From positions 10,356,501-10,420,500 of the forward strand of contig OY821750.1 in NCBI GenBank assembly GCA_963682055.1: a stretch of 64,000 bases of DNA, in the 5' to 3' direction. The DNA comes from Primula veris. Its lineage: Eukaryota; Streptophyta; Magnoliopsida; Ericales; Primulaceae. Positions within the stretch are counted from its first letter, which is position 1. The number at the start of each line of letters is the position of its first letter. The notes under the pieces were generated by a model. It made no database searches. It was not told where the DNA came from and saw nothing but the letters and a program-made list of their open reading frames with translations. The translations under genes were made by a program, and so were the position numbers. Shown here piece after piece: positions 38,101 to 47,769 of the stretch.

Positions 38101-39079
38101 AGAGAGGTAAAGTCTCACTGATGGCTGGATCCTTTGTTGAATTCTGCAAGTAATTAAGGAACTGTTCAAAAGCAATAAAAATTCGTAGACTTCATGAACT
38201 GAGCTTGTACTTATGTTGGAAAGAGCAAATGCTTTTCACAACTAATCATAGTAAGCTCATTGACAAGCATTGTAACTTGAGCTTGTACGTTCGGTTGCAT
38301 AGTTTAAGTGTTTTGGATTAAAAGTATAATGCACACATGCAGACTTGTATGCTTATGTTGTTCAAGGCTGGAAGGCGTATGTTGTCATTTGTTATACTTT
38401 GTCACAATTTTTTTATTTAGTCATTATTCATGTACGCTATATTTAATGAATCTGCCAGGAGTCGAGGAACGTCAAAAGGAAATCCTATGACGATGAGAGA
38501 AGGTAACTCTCTTAAGTGTGTTTCTGGTTCTTATGCCTGTTTTCTATGAGCCGTGACTGTACTTTTACACCTACTCTTATATATCTTACAGATCCAAAGA
38601 TCGAAGAAGTCGTGAACGTGAAGTTAGCAAAGATCGAGATGGTCGAGATAATCGTGACCGTGGCAGGGACTCAGATCGCAGGAGCAGAGATCGTGACCAT
38701 GGGTCTGATAGAGAGAGAGAACGAGAGCGTGATAGAGATAGAGAGAGGTCTCGCGGCTATGACTCCAGGAGTCGCCATAGATCACGCTCAAGGGAGCGTA
38801 CGCGCGACTATGATCGCCACAGGTAGAGTTTTTTCAGTTCCTTATTCTGTACAGTACTGTTGTATAAATCTGCTGACCAATCTATTATGCACTAAGATTA
38901 CCTGGTTTTTAATAAAGTGTAAACTATTCTCCAACATCTGGTATTAGATCGAGTTTGGTATATCTTAATATTTCTATCCCATATTAATATTGTTATATCC
39001 AACAAAAAAAAAATTCTGTGTTAGTTTCAAATGCTAATAGTTGACTTGTTTTTTCTGCAGGCGTAATGATCGTTACTAA
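29166..39079 (+). CDS. LUC7-like: LUC7-like U1 snRNP-associated splicing factor, complete (13 exons, 406 codons)
   Basis: Exons: 29166-29312, 32392-32444, 32870-33038, 33147-33210, 33607-33686, 34221-34368, 35233-35294, 36126-36188, 37190-37248, 37563-37644, 38459-38502, 38592-38822, 39061-39079. All introns are GT-AG and the frame is continuous to TAA. The product is nuclear and in yeast, animals and plants binds U1 snRNP to help choose 5' splice sites. Seen: N-terminal MDAIRKQLDVLMGANRNGDV; a first CCCH-type finger (C33, C41, then GPC..KVH from exon 2); a helical NYDRDLEDIIDR region; DEAQKALEEAEALKR; a second finger with VCDICGAF and H..LHLGYMQ; and a C-terminal Arg/Ser/Asp-rich tail ending RNDRY. 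Length and order fit plant LUC7A/B-type proteins. A second, complete first exon lies at 30,167. Confidence 0.95.
30098..30313 (+). other. LUC7-like: Duplicate first exon (1b) of the LUC7-like gene with leader
   Basis: ATG at 30,167, open for exactly 49 codons to the same ACC|GTAATA donor at 30,314 as exon 1a. Splicing to exon 2 at 32,392 would keep the frame. The leader is also copied (CCCCCAAATAAAACAAAACCCTAG-like text and a GA-rich tract before ATG). Compared with exon 1a, four residues change: D2V, R5K, R30H and P42H. Both first-finger cysteines (33, 41) remain. It could be an alternative first exon with its own promoter, or a recent silent duplicate. The copies are spaced 1,001 bp apart. 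Confidence 0.75.
30352..30685. mobile_element. MITE in intron 1 of the LUC7-like gene
   Basis: The ends GGGAAAAAGCTGTTT and AAACAGCTTTTTCCC are perfect inverted repeats. The inside carries mirrored TTTAGTACCCAA and TTGGGTACCAA-type text. It sits 38 bp after the exon 1b donor, in a TA-rich target, and is absent from the matching place after exon 1a. It therefore inserted after, or independently of, the duplication. The superfamily is not assigned. Confidence 0.75.
33779..34190. mobile_element. Related MITE in intron 5 of the LUC7-like gene
   Basis: About 60 bp at the left (GATGAAAAAGCTATTTACC, then ATCCTTTTAGCTTTTCACGA, then TTTAGTATC) is imperfectly inverted at the right (TTTAGTACC, AGCTTTTAACAATTTAG and AAGGAAAAAAAG on the complement). 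Same 'TTTAGTAC' family style as 30,352 and 40,074. No coding region. Confidence 0.65.
36940..37048. repeat. 55-bp tandem duplication in LUC7-like intron 8
   Basis: Two copies starting at 36,940 and 36,995 with TTCAAACTAGGCTGCTCAAT. They differ at only a few bases, so the duplication is recent. Confidence 0.85.
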
Positions 39080-39149
39080 CGGTGTAGCTCACCTAAAAGA
39101 AGCAATGTCAGAATTTAATATTATCATCTTTGTTTGATAGGCTAGAACT

Positions 39150-39310
39150 ACACAAGTTATGTTCTTTCACAGAGAAGATTGTTCTAAGATGTTTGGCTAT
39201 TTTTAAGATCATGGGATGATGGTAGGGTGTGGAGACACAAGTTATGTTCTTTCACAGAGAAGATTGTTCCTAAGATGTTTGGCTATTTTAAGATCATGGG
39301 ATGATGGTTC
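39150..39310. repeat. 85-bp tandem duplication in the LUC7-like 3' untranslated region
   Basis: Two copies start at 39,150 and 39,235 with ACACAAGTTATGTTCTTTCA, just after the stop codon at 39,079. They are nearly identical except for a TAGGGTGTGG stretch joining them and small indels. Confidence 0.85.
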
Positions 39311-40073
39311 CTGTACTTGTGTGATAAAATGCTGAGGATTTTTATTATTGCAGGGTTTTATTCTTTTTAGAGGAGGCGCTATCTTCACCATATTGAATAG
39401 AAACACCCGGTCCGTGGATAATAATAATAAAAGGAATAGGAAATTGTGTCCTGGGCGTCCCCCAAAAAAACAAAAACAAACTTGCCCAGTGGCGGTATCC
39501 ATATATATTATCTAGGTAACAGTCAGACTATCAAAATGCAAAACTACTCGTCCCCTCTTTCATAAATCACAAATCATGCTTCCCGGCTTTCGTTTCTCAT
39601 TTCCTATTGTTTCACGAATAAATATTAGAACTTCTCTAGCTCTATTTTCCATTTCGCTTCTCACTTCCTAGCAACTATATGCATAGTTGCAAGACTACTA
39701 CCATGCAGTAAGAATAATAAACCTAGAAATGTGAGATTTTAGTATTTACACTTGTTTGTTTTGCCTTCCGTTTTCGCTTCCCTGGCAACTATGTACAAGA
39801 CTACTACCATACAGTAGTGATTGACAAAACTTGAATGCTAAGAGAGTACTCTCATATCTCATCTGTTGATGCTAAGATCTCTCTATATACTAGTTTGGAC
39901 AGCACAATGAAATATATAGCCATCATTCATCAGTCTGCTCAGAAATCTATATAATTAAAAAATCTGTACCGAATTTGGGCACCTGCTAAAATCCTTTACA
40001 ATTGAAACTGAACAGACTAAAAGGTATTTGTTTAAACTAGCACCACCAGTTTGTTCATACACGTCTTTAAATA
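39311..40073. other. Intergenic gap after LUC7-like
   Basis: Probably includes the end of the LUC7-like transcript. A TCTCAT/CGCTTCC-type stretch appears twice (39,590-39,670 and 39,765-39,790, with 'ACTACTACCAT' following each), an imperfect local duplication. No gene seen. Confidence 0.4.
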
Positions 40074-40438
40074 TGGTCATTTTTTTTGTTTAGTACCATA
40101 AACTATGGATTTTTTCATATAGTACCCTAAACTATTGAATGTTAGTTTTTTTTACCATTCCGTCCATTATTTTTGTACGAAATGTTATCTTATTGAAACA
40201 ATTGCAATGAAATTACCAAAGTACCCCTTATTTTAACGGATTCCATCCAAAAAGTAGTTAAAATTGGTGAAATTTTACTAAACTGAAAAAAAAAATGAAA
40301 TTACCGAAGTACCACTTATTTTAACGGATTCCATCCTAGTTGAAATTGGCGGAATTGTACTAAACTGAAGAAAAAAAAAATCAAAGTTCACCGTACTAAA
40401 AAAAAGTCCATTGTTTGTGATACTACGAAAAATGACAA
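40074..40438. mobile_element. MITE of the TTTAGTACC type
   Basis: The left end TGGTCATTTTTTTTGTTTAG and the complement of the right end TTGTCATTTTTCGTAGTATC are imperfect inverted repeats of about 45 bp. Inside, a unit with AAATTACC(A/G)AAGTACC and TTATTTTAACGGATTCCATC is duplicated. Related in style to the intronic MITEs of the LUC7-like gene. Confidence 0.65.
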
Positions 40439-40524
40439 TACTTAAGTTACTAAAATATAATAACCCCCGTTTGTTCTGTTTGAAACCTTAAACAAAAGTA
40501 CTTAAGTTGTTGTATTGTTATACT

Positions 40525-41345
40525 TAGGGGTTGAGAAAAAATCCCGAAATCCCGACCCGAGCCGACCCGAAAATGTCATGTTTTGTACCGACCCAACAAA
40601 CTTCGGGATCGGGATCGGATAACAATTTTGATTTTGTCGGGTGTTCCGACTCGACCTGATCCGATTTTTTAATTAATTTATATTTTATATAAAAATATAA
40701 ATTAATTTATATCAAATGCAAATGATGAGAATTGAACTTTGTACCACTAGCATACAATGTAAACACTCTACCATATGAGTTACAATCTTTTTTGTTTTAT
40801 ATATTAGTTATAATTATATAAGTATAATATAGATTTATAGTTTTGAATATATAAAACTATTAAAATAAAAAATATACTTAAATTAAAAAATTATATTATT
40901 ATTTTTAAGAAAGATAAATTATTATTATTTTCCGATTATAAAAATTATAATGATAATGTATCTTATTTATTATGATAATTGTTGCTTGTGTGAATAAAAC
41001 TAAATACTAAAAGAATTTGATAAAAAAAACGTATCAATTTTTTTATCTACTCTATTATTTGTAGTTTCACATTGTTGTTTCTGCTACATGTTAAATTTTT
41101 TTTCATTTATTAGTAATGTTATTTTTAAAGTAGGATTATGTTTCGTGTCAATAACATGTTTATACTTTTCAAATGAAAATTGTTAATAAAAAATGACGTC
41201 GTCGTAAAATAAAAAAATATGTCGGGAGATTCGGGATAAACCTATTTCGACCTTACGGGATCCCGAAAATTCGGGTCCCGAAAAAGTCAGGTAATGATAC
41301 GGGTTGAGCGTTTATGAGTCGGATACCGACCCTAACCCAGCCCTA
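40525..41345. mobile_element. Non-autonomous hAT-type element
   Basis: Flanked by the 8-bp direct repeat GTTATACT (40,517-40,524 and 41,346-41,353). The ends are TAGGGGTTG on the left and TAGGGCTGG on the complement of the right. Subterminal regions are rich in CCCGACCCGA and TTCGGGATC motifs. The interior contains a tRNA-like stretch on the minus strand but no transposase. Confidence 0.85.
40724..40790 (-). other. tRNA-like sequence inside the hAT element
   Basis: The minus strand contains TAACTCATATGGTAGAGTG, which resembles an A box / D-arm, and AAAGTTCAATTCTCATC, which resembles a B box / T-arm, about 20-25 bases apart. Between them lies an anticodon-arm-like TTTACATTGTATGCTAG. Acceptor-stem pairing is poor, so I do not call it a functional tRNA gene; it may be a tRNA-derived relic. 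Confidence 0.4.
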
Positions 41346-41622
41346 GTTATACTTGCAATTGAATCTGAGGACACTAAAATATAATAACCCCGTAGGGCTT
41401 GTTTGTTTACTGCATTATCCCAGCGGGATTGCACATGGTATCCTGTTGCCCCACAAGTGACTCGTTTGGTGCACTAGTGAGGTCAGAATCGGTGATTGAG
41501 ATTATAAAGGATGAGAAATTGAGTTATTTGAAGTAATATGGGGTATGATATTAGAAAATATGGGTATTTGGAGTAAAATGAGTGTAGTATATATATATTA
41601 AAATCATATATATATATATATA

Positions 41623-41828
41623 TGTTGTAATACACTATTAGCTAGGTATTTAGGGAGACAAAAGTAGAGAGAGGGGAGAACAGTATGATCTTTATTATGA
41701 ATGAATATGTGAATGAATGAATAAATACAAGACCCCTAGCCCTCTTTATATAGATAGAGGGGTAGGGTTAAAAGCCCATCTGGGCCCAATAAGTAAAAGC
41801 CCAATAAGAATCCAATAATCTTACAACA
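41623..41828 (-). repeat. 3' LTR of the Copia element
   Basis: 206 bp, TG...CA ends, preceded on the minus strand by the polypurine tract. One mismatch to the other LTR. Confidence 0.95.
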
Positions 41829-41841
41829 CTCCCCCTTTGGA
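41829..41841 (-). other. Polypurine tract of the Copia element
   Basis: The minus strand reads CCAAAGGGGGAG immediately before the 3' LTR, the expected plus-strand primer for reverse transcription. Confidence 0.9.
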
Positions 41842-42009
41842 CGTCTTGAATTCTTCGTCTTCATGCAGTCGATCTGAGTCGAGTTCATTCGCAGTGCTAA
41901 ACACATAAAAACCTTAGGGCCGGAAAACCCGGTGTGGGACAAAACCGGTACCTAAGAGAATTTGTGTAGCCGAATGATATATGCCGAAATATCATGTAAG
42001 TAACTAACC

Positions 42010-42370
42010 ACAAAACAGTGAGCCTCATCAAAACCTTGCCAGAGCAAACCCAATGGGAAAATCTCTGATCGAAGGAAAAAGAGTGCAACAGTGGTAGTAG
42101 TAGGGGATCAACCACAAAACAGGTGCCTCATCAAAACCTTGCCAGAGTAAACCCAGTGGGAAAAAACTCTGGTCGAAGGACAAAAGAGTACACAGTGGTA
42201 AGAAGTATACGACAGGATACTCCCCCTGATTTAGGCAATCCTTAGTGAGGTATAACAGGGAACGTGTCTCGCTAAAAACCTTGTCAAGGAAAACCCAGTG
42301 GGAAAAACCTTGTACTAAGGACAAAAAGAGTACACATGCATACAACAGGATGCTCCCCCTCACTTGCACA
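42010..42370 (-). repeat. Degenerate repeat modules in the Copia 3' untranslated region
   Basis: Three units share AAAACCTTG(C/T)CA, AACCCA(A/G)TGGGAAAA, GAAGGA..AAAGAGT and end near CTCCCCCT (at about 42,220 and 42,352; the true tract is at 41,829). On the minus strand each ends with a polypurine-tract-like AGGGGGAG. They lie between the pol stop and the 3' LTR. Confidence 0.75.
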
Positions 42371-42412
42371 CGACAGGGTGCGAGGATTTCGACTCCGACA
42401 TAAAATGTCGCT

Positions 42413-45400
42413 CTAAGGTAGCTCAGATAGCCTACGTAGGCCAATCGCCCGTACGTGCTTCTGAAAAGAATGCTTTGGCAGTGACTTGGTGAACAAGTCA
42501 GCGTGGTTATTCTCTGAACCAATATGCTTCACTTCAATCTTTTGAAGCGTTTGTTGTTCATGTGTGAAGAACAACTTTGGCGCGATATGCTTAGTGGCAT
42601 CACCTTTGATGTAACCATGTTTCGCTTGATCAATCACAGCGGTGTTGTCCTCATAAATAACAACTGGTTCATCATGATCGTAAGCTAGATCACAGGTGCT
42701 TCGAATATGGCCAATAACTGCTCGAAGCCAGACACACTCTCTAGTCGCCTCATAGAGCGCGAGTAGCTCAGAGTGGTTAGTCGAAGTGGCCACTAGAGTC
42801 TGTTTACGAGACCTCCAGGATATCGCCGTGTTCCCAATGGTAAAGACATAACCAGATTGGGAACGTCCCTTGTGCGGGTCTGATAAGAAACCAGCATCGG
42901 CATAGCCAACAAGGGTTGCGTTATTTCGAGGATCAATGGAGCTAGATCCACTCGACGCAAAGGGATAGAATAAGCCCATGTCCGTAGTACCTCTAAGGTA
43001 ACGGAAAATGTCTTTTATGCCAGTCCAGTGGCGGCGTGTTGGCGCAGTGCTGTGTCGAGCTAGACAATTCACAGCAAAGGAGATGTCCGGTCTAGTACAT
43101 TGGGCCAAGTACAATAGTGCGCCTATTGCACCCAGATATGAACACTCAGGGCTCAATATCTCTTCATCGTCCTCCTTTGGACGGAAAGGGTCCTTATTAA
43201 TGTCTAGAGAGCGGACGACCATGGGAGTAGAGGACGGCTTAGCATCACTATGACTAAAGCGCCTCAACACCTTTTGGGTGTAGTTTTCTTGATGGACTAA
43301 AATTCCATCTGTACGGTGCTCGATCTGCAGGCCGAGGCAATACCGTGTCTTCCCAAGATCTTTCATCTCGAACTCCTTCTTCAGGATTTCAGCAGTTTCG
43401 AACAACTCTTTCGAGGTTCCTATGAGATTCATATCATCTACATAGACTGCGATAATCGCATATCCTGAAGTGGATTTCTTTATGAACACGCATGGGCATA
43501 GTTCATTATTAACATATCCCACGCCGATCAAGTATTCACTTAGACGGTTATACCACATCCGTCCGGATTGTTTCAATCCATATAGTGATCGTCTCAGTCT
43601 AATCGAGAACGTGTTCCGTGGATGGGAACTACTTGATTCAGGCAACTTAAGTCCATCAGGGACTCTCATGTAAATCTCTGTGTCCAGATCCCCGTAGAGA
43701 TACGCTGTGACCACATCCATGAGCTGCATATTCAGTTTTTCGGAAACTACTAAACTGATTAAGTAGCGGAACGTTATAACGTCCATTACGGGAGAATACG
43801 TCTCATCGTAATCAATTCCAGGGCGTTGAGAGAAACCTTGCGCCACAAGGCGAGCTTTGTATCTAACAATCTCATTATTCTCATCACGCTTCCTTACGAA
43901 AACCCATTTATGACCAACTGGTCTAACATTGGGCGGTGTTGGAGCGACAGGTCCAAACACCCTTCGTTTCGTTAAGGAATCCAATTCAGCCTGGATTGCT
44001 TGTTTCCATTGAGGCCAGTCCGTTCTTCGCTGACACTCAGCAACGGTACGAGGTTCCATGTCATCATTGTTCATAATGTCAGTGGCCATTGCGTATATGA
44101 ACACATCATCGATGACAGTCTCGTTTCGCTTCAAAATATCGTCTAAACTAGTATAATCGACAGATATTTCGAGGTTATCATGATGATTAGGAACTGGTGT
44201 TTCATCTGGAACACGCTTCTCTAATACGTCACCGTGATCCTTAATGATCTCGTGTGGCAAAACAGATGCGACAGGATTTCTCCTCTTTCGAGGCAGAACA
44301 TCCTTGGAACCGGACGGCCTTCCTCTTTTTTTCGGAAGGGCGGCGGACTGAACGGCCGACGGCAGCGTTCTTTGCTCGGTGGGTACAACCGGAGCAACGT
44401 GTTCAACCGGAACACGGCGTCTCACAGGGACGTCTATCCTTGCAGGCACATTTGCAGCAGGTATATGTGATCTCGTGACATTCGCTAGGTCATTAAATGC
44501 GTCTGGCATTTGATTTGCAACATTTTGCAGACCTAGGATTCTCTGCACTTCCTTATCACTATGTGCAGTTGGGGGATCTAGATGGGACATAGTGGGTACA
44601 TGCCACGTTAATTCACGTCGTTCCTTATCAACGTTAACGTGCATTTCTCCCCCTAACGACGGGAAGAGTGTCTCATCAAAGTCACAATCCGCATGTCTAG
44701 CGGTAAAGAGATCGCCTGTCAAGGGCTCTAAATAGCGTATTATGGACGGGGATTCATAACCGACATATATGCCCCGTCGTTTCTGAGGTCCAAATTTGGA
44801 ACGCTTAGGCGGCTCAATTGGAACATTGACTAAACACCCAAACACGCGTAAATGTGAGACATCGGGCTCATATCCAGTTACCAACTGGTACGCAGATAGT
44901 GGTTGGGTGGCCATGGGCCTCAGACGGACCAACGCAGCAGCATGCAAAATGGCATAGCCCCACGCAGAAATAGGAAGTTTGGTGCGCATAACCAAAGTCC
45001 TAGCAATCATTTGCAATCGCTTAATGAAAGCTTCTGCAAGGCCGTTTTGGGTATGAACATACGCAACTGGGTGTTCAAGATTAATTCCCAAAGTCATGCA
45101 ATAGTCATCGAAAGTTTTCGATGTAAACTCCGCGGCATTATCAAGTCTAATAGACTTTATCGGATAATCCGGATGATGAGCCCTCAATTTAATGATCTGG
45201 GCTAGGAGTTTTGGAAACGCTGCGTTTCTTGTGGACAACAAAGCTACGTGTGACCATCTTGTCGATGCATCAACCAAAACCATGAAATATTTAAATGGTC
45301 CGCAAGTTGGTTGGATAGGTCCACAAATATCTCCTTGAATTCTTTCAAGGAATTGGGAAACCAATTTCGTAGGTTTCACACGAATTGGTTTGAGATTAGT

Positions 45401-45982
45401 CTTTCCAATCGAGCATGCTTGGCATAGGCTTTTCGGATTAATCACGAAATTCTTTCCTCCAAGAGGATGCCCATGAGATGCGTTCATCGTTCGAAGCATC
45501 GTATTTTGACCCGGGTGTCCCAGCCGGTCATGCCATAGCATAAAAGTGCTCTCATCAATCGGCGCCCGCCGAATGATTAGATTGCTTTCAAAGTTTTGGA
45601 TTGTAGTAACATACAAACCACTTGAAAGACATCTCAACTTCTCCAGAATACGCTTTTGGTCGTATTGAGTGGAGGTAATGTGAAGGTATTCAATACCATT
45701 TTCACGAGCAGTTTCAAGATGAAACTTATTTTCTCGTATATCCTTAAAGCTCAACAAGGTACGACTGGACCTCGGAGAATATAAGGCCTCAGATACTTCA
45801 ACAGGAGTACCATTTGACAACGTGAATTTAGCTTTACCAAAGCCTTCAACAAGGGTCGACGGGCCCGAAATTGTTGTCACTGAGGTTACTTTAGGCGTAA
45901 AATTGATAAAAAACGATTTATCTTTTAAGATAGTATGTGTAGTGCCACTATCAACCAGACAATCAACTGTCCCACAATACAT
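42413..45982 (-). CDS. pol: Copia pol polyprotein (protease, integrase, RT, RNase H), 1189 codons
   Basis: An uninterrupted frame. Domains in order: aspartic protease with DSG at 11-13; GAG-pre-integrase H/C zinc region LWHDRLGHPG (149-158) and CQAC (187-190); integrase core with D218, D281 and E317; a linker with an AT-hook-like KKRGRPSGSK (551-560); reverse transcriptase with YGLKQ (801-805) and YVDDM (847-851); and RNase H from about 1030 with ADAGFLSDPHKGRSQSGY, STNHSEL and EDNTA. The order PR-INT-RT-RH defines Ty1/Copia. The frame is offset from gag, with a stop and ~230 bp between them, so pol needs its own start, a frameshift or splicing. No lesion is visible; it may be active. Confidence 0.95.
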   Translation of the reverse strand: MYCGTVDCLVDSGTTHTILKDKSFFINFTPKVTSVTTISGPSTLVEGFGKAKFTLSNGTPVEVSEALYSPRSSRTLLSFKDIRENKFHLETARENGIEYLHITSTQYDQKRILEKLRCLSSGLYVTTIQNFESNLIIRRAPIDESTFMLWHDRLGHPGQNTMLRTMNASHGHPLGGKNFVINPKSLCQACSIGKTNLKPIRVKPTKLVSQFLERIQGDICGPIQPTCGPFKYFMVLVDASTRWSHVALLSTRNAAFPKLLAQIIKLRAHHPDYPIKSIRLDNAAEFTSKTFDDYCMTLGINLEHPVAYVHTQNGLAEAFIKRLQMIARTLVMRTKLPISAWGYAILHAAALVRLRPMATQPLSAYQLVTGYEPDVSHLRVFGCLVNVPIEPPKRSKFGPQKRRGIYVGYESPSIIRYLEPLTGDLFTARHADCDFDETLFPSLGGEMHVNVDKERRELTWHVPTMSHLDPPTAHSDKEVQRILGLQNVANQMPDAFNDLANVTRSHIPAANVPARIDVPVRRRVPVEHVAPVVPTEQRTLPSAVQSAALPKKRGRPSGSKDVLPRKRRNPVASVLPHEIIKDHGDVLEKRVPDETPVPNHHDNLEISVDYTSLDDILKRNETVIDDVFIYAMATDIMNNDDMEPRTVAECQRRTDWPQWKQAIQAELDSLTKRRVFGPVAPTPPNVRPVGHKWVFVRKRDENNEIVRYKARLVAQGFSQRPGIDYDETYSPVMDVITFRYLISLVVSEKLNMQLMDVVTAYLYGDLDTEIYMRVPDGLKLPESSSSHPRNTFSIRLRRSLYGLKQSGRMWYNRLSEYLIGVGYVNNELCPCVFIKKSTSGYAIIAVYVDDMNLIGTSKELFETAEILKKEFEMKDLGKTRYCLGLQIEHRTDGILVHQENYTQKVLRRFSHSDAKPSSTPMVVRSLDINKDPFRPKEDDEEILSPECSYLGAIGALLYLAQCTRPDISFAVNCLARHSTAPTRRHWTGIKDIFRYLRGTTDMGLFYPFASSGSSSIDPRNNATLVGYADAGFLSDPHKGRSQSGYVFTIGNTAISWRSRKQTLVATSTNHSELLALYEATRECVWLRAVIGHIRSTCDLAYDHDEPVVIYEDNTAVIDQAKHGYIKGDATKHIAPKLFFTHEQQTLQKIEVKHIGSENNHADLFTKSLPKHSFQKHVRAIGLRRLSELP

Positions 45983-46212
45983 GCCTAAATGTAAAATAAT
46001 TTAAAGTCGGTCACACGAATAAAAGGAATTGCTCAATGAAATAACTTTAAATTATACGAGAAATGTTCAAAACATTATCCATAAAACAAACCATAATCCA
46101 AAAGAAATGAACAATATCCAAATGAAAAAAAACATAATCCGAAATGGAATTGAAATAACATAATCCAGGAGCAAAACAGCTCAATTATTAAAAGAAACGA
46201 AGAAAAAAAACT

Positions 46213-47208
46213 TTATTCTTCCATGTGAGCCTCAAAGTCAGGGGTCTCAAGAGTTTCTTTTGCACTAACTTCAATCATGTTGGTTTCGACCCTTCTACCC
46301 TTGTGGTAGTTTTCGACTTCTTGGGGAGTTGCCCTACAAGTCCTTTGCATATGACCATTTCCACCACATTTATAGCACAGAGTTGGCATAGCGGCCGGAT
46401 CTCTTGCTTTGGGACGACTGGCCCGATTGTTCCTACCACCACGAGACTGCCTAGGAGGAGCCACAGGTCCTCGGTTCGGACGATTGTCCAAACCTCGCTT
46501 GGCTGGATGAGCATTACGCTCACCCCTATTCCTTGGCTGACGGGACGACAGGCCCTTTTCTCGTTTCCCATATCGTGGACGAGGTCCACGAACAGCATTA
46601 GCATCAGGCATTGGAATTGCCTTTGAACCAGCAGGACGAGAATTACTGTTCATCATTAAAATGAGACTATTCTTCTCGTCCAATAACAACTGGGTGATAA
46701 GCTCGGGAAATTTGGTGAATTTAGACTGACGATATTGCTTTTGGAGCAAGATGTCAGAACTAGGAAATGTGGTGTACGTTTTCTCCAATAAGTCACTGTC
46801 GGTGAGCGTTTCACCACAGTATTGGAGAGTAGCACGAATTCTGCATACTTCAGCGTTATATTTTTCAACGCTTTCGAAGTCCTGAAATCGCAGATTCAGC
46901 CAATCACGGCGGGCTTCAGGAAGCCAAATGGTCTTTTGGTGGTCGAAACGCTCTTTCAGAGAGTCCCACAATGTCTTTGGTGAGGTGGTCGCTATGAACT
47001 CAGATTTCATGGCGATTGATAAGTGGCGGCGAAACAGAATCATCGCCCGAGCACTCATTTCACGCGTTACTTCCATTTCACGCTCCTCCTCATCATATAT
47101 GACATCCAATAAGCCTTGGGCATCTAAATGGTTTTGGATATCCTGACTCCAATCCAAGTAGTTCTTGCCGGCAGCATCCAAAATTGGAAAGTCAAGCTTG
47201 ATTGACAT
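46213..47208 (-). CDS. gag: Copia gag capsid/nucleocapsid protein, 331 codons
   Basis: An open frame from ATG at 47,208. The N-terminal ~180 residues match the UBN2-type gag fold of plant Copia elements (LDWSQDIQNHLDAQGLLDVI; LWDSLKERF; ITQLLLDEKN). Then comes a basic RG-rich stretch and one CCHC zinc knuckle, C278-X2-C281-X4-H286-X4-C291. The protein forms virus-like particles and packages the element RNA. It ends LETPDFEAHMEE then stop, 230 bp before pol. Confidence 0.93.
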   Translation of the reverse strand: MSIKLDFPILDAAGKNYLDWSQDIQNHLDAQGLLDVIYDEEEREMEVTREMSARAMILFRRHLSIAMKSEFIATTSPKTLWDSLKERFDHQKTIWLPEARRDWLNLRFQDFESVEKYNAEVCRIRATLQYCGETLTDSDLLEKTYTTFPSSDILLQKQYRQSKFTKFPELITQLLLDEKNSLILMMNSNSRPAGSKAIPMPDANAVRGPRPRYGKREKGLSSRQPRNRGERNAHPAKRGLDNRPNRGPVAPPRQSRGGRNNRASRPKARDPAAMPTLCYKCGGNGHMQRTCRATPQEVENYHKGRRVETNMIEVSAKETLETPDFEAHMEE

Positions 47209-47769
47209 TTTTCTACAACAGGAGAAAAGAAAATAAAGACTGGATTAGTCATCATATAAAACAACGGGTTTATATGTTTATGGTTTGTATAAGCACAAAC
47301 TTTATTTCGAAACGACAGGTTCGAAAAACAAGTTTTGCTTTTAAGTGAAGAGGTTCTCTTTGATCGAACGACAGGTCGATCCTGAGACACCAATTCGGCG
47401 AATACATATCTATATAGACACATTCGGGGAAATTATTATTTACTCAACCCCTTTCGGTAGCTCTATTTGAACACGACCAGGAAAGACGGTGAGGGGGGTG
47501 GGCACGAATGCCTCTTAAAAACCGACCTCATTAGGAGAACGACTTCCGCCTTTATCTTTCCTAGACATCGTATCCAAATAGGTGAGCCTATTTGGGGAAG
47601 ATTCATAATTTTTCCAACTTAAATGTGAATATATACGATTTTCGCTTTTATATATGGCAATAAAATTAATAAAATAGACAATATCTATCTAGATTAACCA
47701 TATATATATAAACATGCAGTAAATATATTTTAGAATCTATCTAATCATGCAGTAGATTTGATGTTATAA

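Noticed and set aside
40724..40790. Functional tRNA gene
   Set aside because: A/B-box-like strings are present but acceptor and other stems pair poorly and it lies inside a transposon; kept only as a tRNA-like relic.
42028..42522. 164-codon minus-strand frame overlapping the end of Copia pol
   Set aside because: Lies in the repeat-rich 3' untranslated region, in a different frame from pol, and has no domain; the pol frame accounts for the overlap.
44221..44478. Antisense frames within the Copia pol linker
   Set aside because: Shadows of the well-supported pol frame on the minus strand.
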